DNA of 13,396 nt from UBA1672 sp023140905 (GTDB lineage Bacteria > Pseudomonadota > Alphaproteobacteria > Micavibrionales > Micavibrionaceae), in NCBI GenBank assembly GCA_030636745.1, contig DAOVWH010000045.1, forward strand, positions 1-13,396, read 5' to 3'. Position numbers and translations under genes: made by a program. Of this stretch, positions 1-6,997 are shown piece after piece (position 1 is the stretch's first letter; each line of letters begins with the position of its first letter). The notes beneath the pieces were generated by a model. It was given only the letters and a program-made list of their open reading frames with translations, was not told the origin of the DNA and ran no database searches.

Positions 1-721
1 AGGTGAGAAGGGATAGTTTGACTGCGCGGCAAGTCCGTGGAAATAGACGAGCATCATTGCGTTCTAACGCATTTAATAGTTCCGGTATTTCTTTCGAATC
101 AATTGCAGCGAAATGTTCTGTTTTTCTGGTTTTGAGTGCGCCTTGTAAATCAACTGATGGGTTGCGCTTGCATTTTCCTGTTTGAATACCGTAGCGAAAA
201 ACTTGTCCACATATTTGGCGTGTGCGTCCGGCAACGTCCAGCGCCCCGCGCTTTTCGATCTTTCGCAGCATGTCCAGAAGGTGAGGGGCTTCCAGATCAG
301 CAATAGGGTCAGAGCCGATATAGGGGAATACGTCTCTTCTAAGGCGGTGAATTACATTATTAGCATGATTGTCGCTCCAATGACCCTTTTGGTTGTCATG
401 CCATTCCAGTGCGACTGACTCAAAAGTGTTGTTCGCGTTAATGGTGGCTTTGCGTTTTTCATCGCGTTTGTGTTTGGATGGGTCAATACCTTGATCTAAT
501 AGCTTTCTGGCATCGCGCCGCTTCTCTCTGGCATCCTTTAATGAAACTTCGGGGTAAACACCGAGTGCGAGGAGTTTTTGTTTTTCGTGCATCCTGTAGC
601 GCAGTCGCCAGTACTTTGATCCATTGGGCTGAATATCAAGGTACATGCCTTGTCCATCAGCTACTTTATAGGGCTTTTTCTTAGGTTTGGCGCTATCGCA
701 CTGTATATTTGTCAGCTTCAT
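1..721 (-). CDS. Tyrosine recombinase/integrase, DUF4102 (P4) type, N-terminal 240 residues, truncated by window edge
   Basis: This is a site-specific recombinase that would catalyse integration and excision of the element at the left of the window. The frame is open from ATG at 721 to the window edge with no stop. Translation begins MKLTNIQCDSAKPKKKPYKV, and residues 1-85 match the DUF4102 arm-binding domain pattern (ADGQGMYLDIQPNGSKYWRL, then LGVYPEVSLKDAREKR). Residues about 95-190 look like the SAM-like core-binding domain (FESVALEWHD, then IGSDPIADLEAPHLLDMLRK). The visible part ends at AVKLSLLT, which in this family lies just before the first catalytic arginine, so all catalytic residues are outside the window. 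The gene reads away from tRNA-Cys, the usual arrangement for a tRNA-targeting island integrase. There is no good Shine-Dalgarno, because a 10-bp repeat abuts the start codon. Base composition looks somewhat richer in G+C than the genes to the right. Confidence 0.9.
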   Translation of the reverse strand, partial: MKLTNIQCDSAKPKKKPYKVADGQGMYLDIQPNGSKYWRLRYRMHEKQKLLALGVYPEVSLKDAREKRRDARKLLDQGIDPSKHKRDEKRKATINANNTFESVALEWHDNQKGHWSDNHANNVIHRLRRDVFPYIGSDPIADLEAPHLLDMLRKIEKRGALDVAGRTRQICGQVFRYGIQTGKCKRNPSVDLQGALKTRKTEHFAAIDSKEIPELLNALERNDARLFPRTCRAVKLSLLT

Positions 722-774
722 TGGTGGTATCTCATTTGGTGGTATATGGCTTATATACACATTTATACCACCAA
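721..774. repeat. Three copies of a 10-bp box (two direct, one inverted) over the integrase promoter, leader and start codon
   Basis: TTGGTGGTAT occurs at 721-730 and 736-745, a 15-bp period, and its exact reverse complement ATACCACCAA is at 765-774. The inverted copy covers the -10 region of the candidate promoter. The other two fill the leader, and the last one shares bases with the ATG. Such boxes next to P4-type integrases are usually arm-type binding sites for the integrase or a recombination directionality factor, so autoregulation is the likely role (inference). Confidence 0.7.
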
Positions 775-790
775 TATTTGCGATTGTAAA
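762..790 (-). promoter_or_regulatory. Candidate sigma-70 promoter of the integrase gene
   Basis: On the minus strand, TTTACA (785-790) and TATAAA (762-767) are separated by exactly 17 bp, each one mismatch from consensus. Transcription would start near 755 and give a leader of about 34 nt. The inverted copy of the 10-bp repeat overlaps the -10 element. Confidence 0.6.
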
Positions 791-818
791 TGAACCCACA
801 ATTATTCATTATTGTTCA

Positions 819-850
819 AAACAACAAAAAACCCGCTGAATTAGCGGGTT
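819..850 (-). terminator. Intrinsic terminator downstream of tRNA-Cys
   Basis: Read on the minus strand, an 8-bp perfect stem (AACCCGCT at 843-850 pairing with AGCGGGTT at 830-837, loop 838-842) is followed by a run of U (826-830) and more U-rich sequence. It ends transcription from the tRNA-Cys promoter before the integrase. If the island is inserted at the tRNA 3' end, this terminator is carried on the island side. Confidence 0.8.
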
Positions 851-895
851 ACGGTGATAACAATGAATGTTGCTGAATGTCTTTGAATTGAAAAT

Positions 896-922
896 TGGAG
901 GCACGGACCGGAGTCGAACCGG
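896..922 (-). other. Probable attachment (att) site core at the 3' end of tRNA-Cys
   Basis: P4-type integrases recombine within the T-arm and 3' end of tRNA genes. Here the T arm, acceptor 3' strand and CCA face the integrase directly. No second copy is present in the window. It would be expected to the left, at the far end of the island, so the exact core cannot be set from this sequence. Confidence 0.4.
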
Positions 923-969
923 TGTACACGGATTTGCAATCCGCTGCATAGCCACTCTGCCACCGCGCC
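896..969 (-). tRNA. tRNA-Cys (anticodon GCA)
   Basis: The 74-nt cloverleaf is complete. The acceptor stem GGCGCGG pairs with CCGTGCC (one G-U), the discriminator is U73 as in other tRNA-Cys, and CCA is encoded at 896-898. The anticodon stem GCGGA/TCCGT carries the loop TTGCAAA with anticodon GCA at 935-937 (plus-strand TGC). The T arm reads CCGGTTCGACTCCGG. The integrase starts 175 bp beyond its 3' end, so this tRNA is probably the integration target and its 3' end has been restored by element DNA. Confidence 0.97.
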
Positions 970-987
970 ACAGCTGAAAACTCGCAT

Positions 988-1017
988 ACACTAGTGGATT
1001 TTACCTTATTAAGTCAA
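988..1017 (-). promoter_or_regulatory. Candidate promoter of tRNA-Cys
   Basis: TTGACT (1012-1017, minus strand) is a good -35 element. The -10 is weak: TAGTGT (988-993) lies at 18-bp spacing. Transcription would start about 10 nt before the mature tRNA 5' end, which suits a short precursor leader. Confidence 0.4.
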
Positions 1018-1161
1018 CTACCAACTTACACAACAACACCGTAGTCTCTAAAAAGCTCTGGCTTTGAAGAAAGAATTTAGATAATAGTTAAGATATCCTG
1101 CGGTAATTTTTTACTCGATTAGACTTCTTTTACTACCTTTATTAGTACCGAAACAGCGATT

Positions 1162-1836
1162 ATGTGTCCGATGACAGATTATACAAAAGCCAGAGATTAT
1201 ATGATTAAAGGTCAGCTTCTTCCATGCGGTGTTGCTAATCGTGCTGTTATTAACAGCTTTTCTAATTTACCGCGTGAAATGTTTGTCCCTGAAAAAATTC
1301 AACAAATTGCATATACGGATAAAAATATTTCATTGGGACAAGGACGTTATCTGCTCTCTCCGTTAATGCATGCGCGCTTACTGCAAGAAGCATCACCCCG
1401 TATCGATGATGTTGTGCTGGATGTTGGGAGTGCTAGCGGTTATGGTTCAGCTATTCTTTCTCCGCTTGTAACTATGATTATCGCTTTAGAAAATAATAAG
1501 CGTCAAATGGATAAAGCCTCCCGTTTATGGAAGAAGCTTGAATTGTGTAACATTGCATTAATTGAAAATCTGGATATTACGAAAGGATATGCTAAGCAAG
1601 CACCATATAGTCTGATTATTATTGGTGCCGGTGTTGCTGCTGTGCCGGAGTGTTTGCTCGATCAATTAGCGCCGGAGGGGCGTTTAGTTTGCTTTATACG
1701 TGAAAAAAATGCGCATATGGGGTATGGCGCATTATACTACAGGGCTAAGAACGGTAGCGTATCTTCTAAGCGATTGTTTGATGCTGCAATTCCATATTTG
1801 GAAGAGTTTTATCCAGAATCAGTCTTTAATTTCTAG
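1162..1836 (+). CDS. Protein-L-isoaspartate O-methyltransferase family protein (Pcm-like)
   Basis: This is a SAM-dependent methyltransferase of the PCMT fold, presumably cytoplasmic. The N-terminus (TDYTKARDYMIKGQL) and the stretch LPREMFVPEKIQQIAYTDK are typical of the alphaproteobacterial PCMT-like proteins encoded beside tolC. The SAM-binding motif I is VLDVGSASGYG (residues 85-95), and YSLIIIGAGVAAVP fits the later PCMT core strand. At 224 residues it has normal family length. Whether this subgroup really repairs isoaspartate is uncertain, because the family contains divergent members. Two starts are possible, 1162 and 1171 (giving MTDYTKAR, as in homologues), and neither has a clear Shine-Dalgarno. 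popZ and valS follow on the same strand, but tolC, usual between pcm and popZ, is absent. Confidence 0.85.
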   Translation: MCPMTDYTKARDYMIKGQLLPCGVANRAVINSFSNLPREMFVPEKIQQIAYTDKNISLGQGRYLLSPLMHARLLQEASPRIDDVVLDVGSASGYGSAILSPLVTMIIALENNKRQMDKASRLWKKLELCNIALIENLDITKGYAKQAPYSLIIIGAGVAAVPECLLDQLAPEGRLVCFIREKNAHMGYGALYYRAKNGSVSSKRLFDAAIPYLEEFYPESVFNF

Positions 1837-2018
1837 TTTTCGAAAAAGTTATTTTGTGTTACGTACGTCCCAATCTATGTATGGTGTGGTGCATAAACTT
1901 GTGATAAAATGTGGACAGCCGTGAATATCTTTTGCATCAATGCTTTGACAAGAAGCTCGCAATAGACCACACTAAATACGAAGTGATTCCTAAACTTATT
2001 CAAGTAAATACTCCGCAC

Positions 2019-2759
2019 ATGTCAGAAGAAGTAAAAACAGAAGAAGAACCGTCTATCGAAGAAATTCTTGATTCCATCCGTCAGATAATATCTGAAGATG
2101 AGGAGGAAGAAGAAGGAATCGAAGAGCCAGTTTCTGCAGAAGCGGAAGCTGAGAAGGGGCCTGAACCAATTCCAGAACCGCCCCCCGAGGCTGAACCGGA
2201 AGATGAGCCTTTAGATCAATCTGCGATAGATGATATGGATTTTGATGCACCTGTTGGCGAAGAGGTTGCAAAAGAAGAGCCTGAGGATATTCCTGAACCT
2301 CCTGAGCCTGAAGATGTGTTGGAGCTAACCGAGCTTGTTAATGCCGAGGAAAATAATCTGGGGATAGAAATGATTGAAAGTGATGAGGTTGCAGAACCTG
2401 AGCCTGAGCCAATTCCAGAACCTGAGCCTGAGCCAATTCCAGAACCTGAGCCTGAGCCAATTCCAGAACCTGAACCAATTCCTGAACCAATTCCTGAGCC
2501 AGTTGTGGAACCGGAATCTGCCGTAGATACTGACGATGCGTTGCTTACAGACAATGCTGAAGAAGCTGCTATTTCTGCAATATCTAATTTGGTACGTAAA
2601 ACAGCCGTTGGAAACAACTCTATTACATTAGAGGATATTGTACGCGCCGAGCTTAAGCCATTGTTACGAGCTTGGCTGGACAAACATTTGCCAACAGTTA
2701 TAGAACGTTTGGTACAAGAAGAACTGGAACGTGTCTCTAAACGTGTGCTCGACGAATAA
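2019..2759 (+). CDS. popZ: PopZ-like polar organizing protein (DUF2497 family)
   Basis: PopZ forms the polar matrix that anchors the chromosome-partition ParB-parS complex and polar signalling proteins in alphaproteobacteria. Three regions are visible. Residues 1-26 hold the conserved N-terminal helix (PSIEEILDSIRQIISEDE). The long middle, to about residue 165, is disordered, acidic and proline-rich. The last about 50 residues form the conserved oligomerisation region (TLEDIVRAELKPLLRAWLDK, then LPTVIERLVQEELERVSKRV). The protein is 246 residues, longer than Caulobacter PopZ, mainly because of Pro-Glu repeats. I chose ATG 2019 because it gives the family N-terminus MSEEVKTEEEPSIEEIL. The frame is open upstream to a GTG at 1911, but those 36 codons do not resemble the family. 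No strong Shine-Dalgarno is visible. valS follows after 144 bp, a common alphaproteobacterial neighbour. Confidence 0.9.
   Translation: MSEEVKTEEEPSIEEILDSIRQIISEDEEEEEGIEEPVSAEAEAEKGPEPIPEPPPEAEPEDEPLDQSAIDDMDFDAPVGEEVAKEEPEDIPEPPEPEDVLELTELVNAEENNLGIEMIESDEVAEPEPEPIPEPEPEPIPEPEPEPIPEPEPIPEPIPEPVVEPESAVDTDDALLTDNAEEAAISAISNLVRKTAVGNNSITLEDIVRAELKPLLRAWLDKHLPTVIERLVQEELERVSKRVLDE
2394..2507 (+). repeat. In-frame tandem repeat encoding Pro-Glu units in popZ
   Basis: Three identical 24-bp units (2394-2417, 2418-2441, 2442-2465; each encoding EPEPEPIP) are followed by degenerate shortened 18- and 12-bp copies encoding EPEPIP and EPIP. The units are identical at DNA level, which points to recent expansion by slippage. 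They lie in the disordered linker, where length change should be tolerated. Confidence 0.9.
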
Positions 2760-2807
2760 TTAAACACACTCTTAATTTTTCATTTTTGTCTTTTGCTGTC
2801 AGAACCC

Positions 2808-2835
2808 TTGCGTTTGGCTAGAAAAACCGTATGAT
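2808..2835 (+). promoter_or_regulatory. Candidate promoter of valS
   Basis: TTGCGT (2808-2813) and TATGAT (2830-2835) are 16 bp apart in the 144-bp popZ-valS gap. The -10 is a good match and the -35 is partial. It would give a leader of about 60 nt. Read-through from popZ is also possible, since no terminator is visible between them. Confidence 0.4.
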
Positions 2836-2903
2836 TTCCTCCTCGCAATTATATATTATATCGCGCATGGATAAAACTTAATTAGTACGGATGGCAAAAC
2901 GAT

Positions 2904-5561
2904 ATGCTTGATAAAACATTTGACCCTGAATCAATTGAACAGAAACATTATAAGGATTGGGAAGAGGCAGGCGTGTTTGCTTGCGATCCCCAAAGTGAAA
3001 AACAACCTTATACGATTATGATGCCCCCGCCTAATGTCACAGGGTCTTTACACATAGGGCATGCGCTCAACCACACATTACAGGATATTCTTATTCGTTA
3101 TCACCGCATGAAAGGCCGTGACGCGCTTTGGCAGCCGGGTACTGACCATGCCAGTATTGCTGTGCATATGGTGCTGGAAAAGCAATTTCATGAACAAGGC
3201 ATTACACGCTTTGACTTGGGGCGTGAGAAATTCATGGAAAAAGCATGGGAATGGAAGGAATATTCCGGTAACACAATTACATCTCAGCTTCGCCGCCTTG
3301 GTACGACTCCAGATTGGGAGCGGGAGGCTTTTACGATGGATGAAGGTTTATCCCGCGCTGTGCTTAAATCTTTTATTGAGCTTTATAAGGGCGGAATGAT
3401 TTATCAAGCTGAACGCCTAGTAAACTGGGACTCAGAACGACAAACTGTAATTTCTGATCTTGAGGTAATTCATAAGGAAGTTAACGGTAAGCTCTATCAT
3501 GTTCAATATCCGCTGGAAGATGGTGGATATATTGCCATAGCTACCACACGTCCTGAAACTATCCTTGCCGATGGTGCTATTGCTGTGCACCCCGATGATG
3601 AGAAATATACTCATCTGGTGGGGAAAAAGGCTATAGTACCGATCTGCAATCGCATTATCCCGATTATTGCTGATGAGTATGTGAAGTCTGAATTTGGATC
3701 GGGCGCAGTTAAAATCACCGCTGCCCACGATTATAACGACTTCGAAGTCTATGAACGCCATAAAGGTAAAATCGATATCCCGCTTATCAACCTTATGAAT
3801 CCTGATGGGACAATGAATGAGAACTGTCCGTCCGATTATGTAGGCCTTGATCGGTTTGAAGCCCGCAAGAAAATTATAGCGGATCTCGACGATCTTGGTT
3901 ATCTGGAAAAAATTGAAGATCGCAAACATCAGGTTCCATATGGCGAACGTTCCGATGTTGTTATTGAACCTTTCCTGACTAAACAATGGTTTGTTGACAC
4001 CCCGACTTTAGCAAAAGAAGCCTCCAAGGCTGTGCGTGATGGCCGTACACGATTTATTCCACAGCAATATGAGAACATGTATTTTGCATGGGTAGATCAC
4101 CAATTACCTTGGTGTATTTCCCGTCAGCTTTGGTGGGGGCATCAAATTCCAGCGTGGTATGATAAAGACGGTAATGTCTATGTTGCCGAGAATGAAGAAG
4201 ACGCTCAAGCACAAGCTGGAGAAGGAATTAAGATAACACGTGATGAAGATGTGCTTGATACATGGTTCTCTTCGGCATTGTGGCCATTTTCTACAATTGG
4301 TTGGCCGGATAAGACTATTGAGCTGGAACGTTATTTCCCCGGTGATGTGCTAGTTACAGGTTTTGACATTATCACATTTTGGGTATCGCGCATGATGATG
4401 TTTTCGCTTTACCTGATGGATGATGTTCCTTTTAAAGATATTTATATCCATGCTCTTGTGCGTGATGCTAAGGGACAGAAAATGTCTAAATCAAAAGGGA
4501 ATGTGATGGACCCGATTGATTTGATAGAAAAATACGGTACAGATGCGGTGCGTTTTACGTTATGTGCAATGGCTGCGCAAGGTCGTGATATTCGTCTATC
4601 TGAAGAACGTCTTGATGGCTATCGTCATTTTGCTACCAAGCTTTGGAATGCAACACGTTATTGTGAAATGAATAATTGTTTAACTAAGCAAGCTTTAGAT
4701 GAAAGTTTCGATCCTGCTCGTGTTACTTATGCACCTAATAAATGGATTGTGCATGAAGTTAAGCGTGTAGCTGAAGAGATAGACCACACACTTGAGACTT
4801 ACCGCTTTAACGAATCTGCTAATGTTATTTATGGGTTTGTCTGGGGAACATTCTGTGACTGGTATCTGGAAATTTGTAAACCTGTATTGCAAACAAATAG
4901 GACACAAACTGATGAAGCGCGCAAAACAACCGGTTGGGCTTTGAAGCAAATTCTAACCATGCTTAATCCGTTTATGCCTTTTATCACTGAAGAGCTTTAT
5001 GCCGCGTTCTTTAAGAAAAATGAGAGTGACCGTCTTATTACAAGTGCATGGCCGTCTTATCCTGACTCACATATATGTGATACGGCAAAAGAAGAACTCA
5101 ATTGGCTGCAAGATATGATCGGTGAAATTCGCTCTTTGCGAGCTGATATGAATGTTCCCGCTGGTGCTCAAATTGATGTGTTTGTCAAAGATGCAAGTGA
5201 TATAACACAGGAACGTATAAAGCTTTACAATGAAGTTTTGTGTAAAATGGCCCGCTTGGAAAATGTTGGTTGTACTGATGATATACCAACAGGAGCTGTG
5301 CAAACAATTATTGGTGAAGCTACGATCATTCTTCCTATTGCTGATTTTATTGATTTATCGGCTGAACAAACACGTTTAGCTAAAGTAATTGGCAAGCTGG
5401 ATACTGATGTTAAGAAAATTGATGCCAAGCTGAATAATGAAAAGTTTATCCAAAATGCTCCTGAAGAGATCATTGCGGAACAAAAATCCCGTAAGGAAGA
5501 AGCTCTGACTAAGCGTGAGAAATTAGCTAATGCATTAAAACAGCTGGAATCTGTGGAATAG
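2904..5561 (+). CDS. valS: Valine--tRNA ligase
   Basis: This class I aminoacyl-tRNA synthetase charges tRNA-Val. The protein is complete at 885 residues, normal for bacterial ValS. Residues 41-53 contain PPPNVTGSLHIGH with the HIGH signature, and KMSKS is at 526-530 (DAKGQKMSKSKGNVMDPIDL). Between them lie the editing (CP1) domain, including ATTRPETILADGAIAVHP, and the zinc-independent WCISRQLWWGHQIPAWYD segment. The C-terminal part from about 610 is the anticodon-binding domain (ATKLWNATRY, MLNPFMPFITEELY). The last about 70 residues are the charged coiled-coil arm typical of ValS. The ATG at 2904 gives the standard alphaproteobacterial N-terminus MLDKTFDPESIE. It is co-directional with popZ and convergent with rpmE. 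Confidence 0.98.
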   Translation: MLDKTFDPESIEQKHYKDWEEAGVFACDPQSEKQPYTIMMPPPNVTGSLHIGHALNHTLQDILIRYHRMKGRDALWQPGTDHASIAVHMVLEKQFHEQGITRFDLGREKFMEKAWEWKEYSGNTITSQLRRLGTTPDWEREAFTMDEGLSRAVLKSFIELYKGGMIYQAERLVNWDSERQTVISDLEVIHKEVNGKLYHVQYPLEDGGYIAIATTRPETILADGAIAVHPDDEKYTHLVGKKAIVPICNRIIPIIADEYVKSEFGSGAVKITAAHDYNDFEVYERHKGKIDIPLINLMNPDGTMNENCPSDYVGLDRFEARKKIIADLDDLGYLEKIEDRKHQVPYGERSDVVIEPFLTKQWFVDTPTLAKEASKAVRDGRTRFIPQQYENMYFAWVDHQLPWCISRQLWWGHQIPAWYDKDGNVYVAENEEDAQAQAGEGIKITRDEDVLDTWFSSALWPFSTIGWPDKTIELERYFPGDVLVTGFDIITFWVSRMMMFSLYLMDDVPFKDIYIHALVRDAKGQKMSKSKGNVMDPIDLIEKYGTDAVRFTLCAMAAQGRDIRLSEERLDGYRHFATKLWNATRYCEMNNCLTKQALDESFDPARVTYAPNKWIVHEVKRVAEEIDHTLETYRFNESANVIYGFVWGTFCDWYLEICKPVLQTNRTQTDEARKTTGWALKQILTMLNPFMPFITEELYAAFFKKNESDRLITSAWPSYPDSHICDTAKEELNWLQDMIGEIRSLRADMNVPAGAQIDVFVKDASDITQERIKLYNEVLCKMARLENVGCTDDIPTGAVQTIIGEATIILPIADFIDLSAEQTRLAKVIGKLDTDVKKIDAKLNNEKFIQNAPEEIIAEQKSRKEEALTKREKLANALKQLESVE

Positions 5562-5615
5562 CCTAGCTAGTTCTTTATAATCAGACTCAGGTGTTTTGTG
5601 TAAAATCGTCTGTGG

Positions 5616-5852
5616 TTACTTATCTGATGTATCACCAAGACCAAAACTTCCATAACGGCTTTGGAATTTATCAAGTTGACCTTTTTCAACAACACGGCCA
5701 GTACCGCCTTGCCATGCTGGATGAGTTAGTGGATCTACGTCCAAGCGAATGACATCACCTTCTTTGCCACGTGTAGAACGTGTCTTATATTCTGTACCGT
5801 CTGTCATCACAACGGTGATTTCATGATAATCAGGATGTATATCGGCTTTCAT
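5616..5852 (-). CDS. rpmE: 50S ribosomal protein L31 (cysteine-free form)
   Basis: The protein is 78 residues and belongs to the L31 family, on the large-subunit surface near the bridge to 30S. The N-terminus MKADIHPDYHEITVVMTDGT and the segment HPAWQGGTGRVVEKGQLDKF are clear L31 signatures. It has no cysteine, so it cannot carry the zinc site of the C+ paralogue. Cysteine-free L31 is usual in alphaproteobacteria. The C-terminal tail after FGLG is a few residues longer than in many relatives. It is divergent from epmA, with a 100-bp shared upstream region, and convergent with valS. A GAAAG stretch upstream of the ATG is a weak ribosome-binding site. Confidence 0.95.
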   Translation of the reverse strand: MKADIHPDYHEITVVMTDGTEYKTRSTRGKEGDVIRLDVDPLTHPAWQGGTGRVVEKGQLDKFQSRYGSFGLGDTSDK

Positions 5853-5892
5853 AACTTTTATCTTTCATATATTCACTCTTGAATTAAGCGGA

Positions 5893-5921
5893 GTTTTAGC
5901 GTTACTTAGCGCTAAATGCAA
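5893..5921 (-). promoter_or_regulatory. Candidate promoter of rpmE with palindrome in the spacer
   Basis: On the minus strand, TTGCAT (5916-5921) and TAAAAC (5893-5898) are 17 bp apart. The spacer contains the perfect palindrome TTAGCGCTAA (5906-5915), and a second TTAGCG lies at 5896-5901. The palindrome could be an operator shared with the divergent epmA. This is a motif-level call only. Confidence 0.35.
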
Positions 5922-5940
5922 GTATTTTTTCAAAAAGAAC

Positions 5941-5946
5941 AAAGGA
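5941..5946 (+). promoter_or_regulatory. Ribosome-binding site that decides the epmA start
   Basis: AAAGGA ends 6 nt before ATG 5953 and directly abuts the alternative ATG at 5947. The spacing therefore favours initiation at 5953. Confidence 0.6.
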
Positions 5947-5952
5947 ATGGCT

Positions 5953-6990
5953 ATGAATTGGTGGTTGCCCAATAATTTTAAACAAAAGCGGACTAATTTA
6001 GAAAAGCGGGCGCAGATATTTAAAATCTTGCGGCAATTCTTTGATTCGCAAGACTTTACTGAAGTTCATACACCAGCGTTACAAGTTTGTCCTGTGATGG
6101 ATGCTCATATTCATGCGTTCAAAACAATGCGTCTAGGGATAGATTGCAAACCGGCACAGGAAATGTATTTGCATACAAGCCCTGAGTTTGACATGAAAAA
6201 GCTGTTAGCTGCGGGGATGGAGCGTATCTATCAAATATGTCCGGTTTACCGGAATGCAGAAGGTTCTTCCCGTCATTCTCCTGAATTTATGATTCTGGAG
6301 TGGTATCGCATGGGAGCTGATTATCATGTGCTTATGGAAGATTGTGCACTTATTCTACGTTCTATAGCACAAGAGCTTGGGATTACACATTACAGCTATA
6401 AAGGTATCAATTGTGATCCGTTTGGAGTCGTAGAACGATTGAGTCTTATAGATGCATTCCAACGTTATGCCTATATTGATCTATGCGCTTGTCTGGATGA
6501 TAGAGATATTCTAGCTGGAGCAGCTCGGAAAATTGGGATTCGCGTAATTGATGATGATAAATGGGATGATATATTCCATGCTATTATGGCAGCAAAGATT
6601 GAACCTTTCCTAGGAAATGATGTTCCAACAATTCTATATGATTATCCCATTTCCATGGCAGCATTATCACGGCCTAAAACAGATGACCCACGTTTTGCTG
6701 AACGTTTTGAATTATATGCTTGTGGTGTGGAACTGGCTAATGCATTTTCAGAGCTTACAGACGCACAGGAACAGCGCTCACGATATGCACAAGAGATGGA
6801 GATTAAACAAGCACTGTATGGTGAAACATATCCTCCTGATGAAGAATTCTTTCAAGCATTAGAATATATGAAAGATTGTGCCGGAATCGCTTTAGGGGTT
6901 GATCGTTTGATTATGTTGGCAACCGGAGCAGAAAACATCAATGATGTTCTTTGGGCACCGGTTGCAATGAAGGATGATTTTATCAAATGA
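5953..6990 (+). CDS. epmA: Elongation factor P--(R)-beta-lysine ligase (EpmA/GenX/PoxA)
   Basis: EpmA is a lysyl-tRNA-synthetase paralogue that attaches (R)-beta-lysine to a conserved lysine of EF-P, which helps ribosomes pass polyproline stretches. The 345 residues match the family length and comprise only the class II catalytic core, with no anticodon-binding domain. Class II motif 1 lies around VHTPALQ (38-44). Motif 2 is VYRNAEGSSRHSPEFMILEW (98-117), and motif 3 is GIALGVDRLIML (311-322). Other family stretches are LHTSPEFDMKKLLAAGMERI and the GVELANAFSELTD segment. The start at 5953 is chosen from the ribosome-binding site; 5947 would add MA. epmB and efp are not in the window. The gene is convergent with fba, with only 7 bp between stop codons. 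Confidence 0.93.
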   Translation: MNWWLPNNFKQKRTNLEKRAQIFKILRQFFDSQDFTEVHTPALQVCPVMDAHIHAFKTMRLGIDCKPAQEMYLHTSPEFDMKKLLAAGMERIYQICPVYRNAEGSSRHSPEFMILEWYRMGADYHVLMEDCALILRSIAQELGITHYSYKGINCDPFGVVERLSLIDAFQRYAYIDLCACLDDRDILAGAARKIGIRVIDDDKWDDIFHAIMAAKIEPFLGNDVPTILYDYPISMAALSRPKTDDPRFAERFELYACGVELANAFSELTDAQEQRSRYAQEMEIKQALYGETYPPDEEFFQALEYMKDCAGIALGVDRLIMLATGAENINDVLWAPVAMKDDFIK

Positions 6991-6997
6991 CTGGCTC

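Noticed and set aside
182..418. Short plus-strand frames in the first 700 bp
   Set aside because: The minus-strand integrase frame is open throughout and shows recognisable domains; the plus-strand frames are its shadows.
1911..2018. 36-codon GTG-initiated N-terminal extension of popZ
   Set aside because: The extension lacks family similarity, while ATG 2019 gives the conserved PopZ N-terminus.
2216..2767. Open 183-codon frame on the minus strand across popZ, rich in Gly-Ser repeats
   Set aside because: It is the antisense shadow of the Pro-Glu repeats. It has no ribosome-binding site and no family match, and PopZ on the plus strand has conserved ends.
2891..2911. Six-codon leader ORF (MAKRYA) overlapping the valS start
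   Set aside because: There is no valine codon run, attenuator hairpin or clear ribosome-binding site, so a leader peptide is not supported; likely chance.
3432..3986. 184-codon minus-strand frame inside valS
   Set aside because: It is fully antisense to a clear ValS editing domain and shows no domain pattern or start signals.
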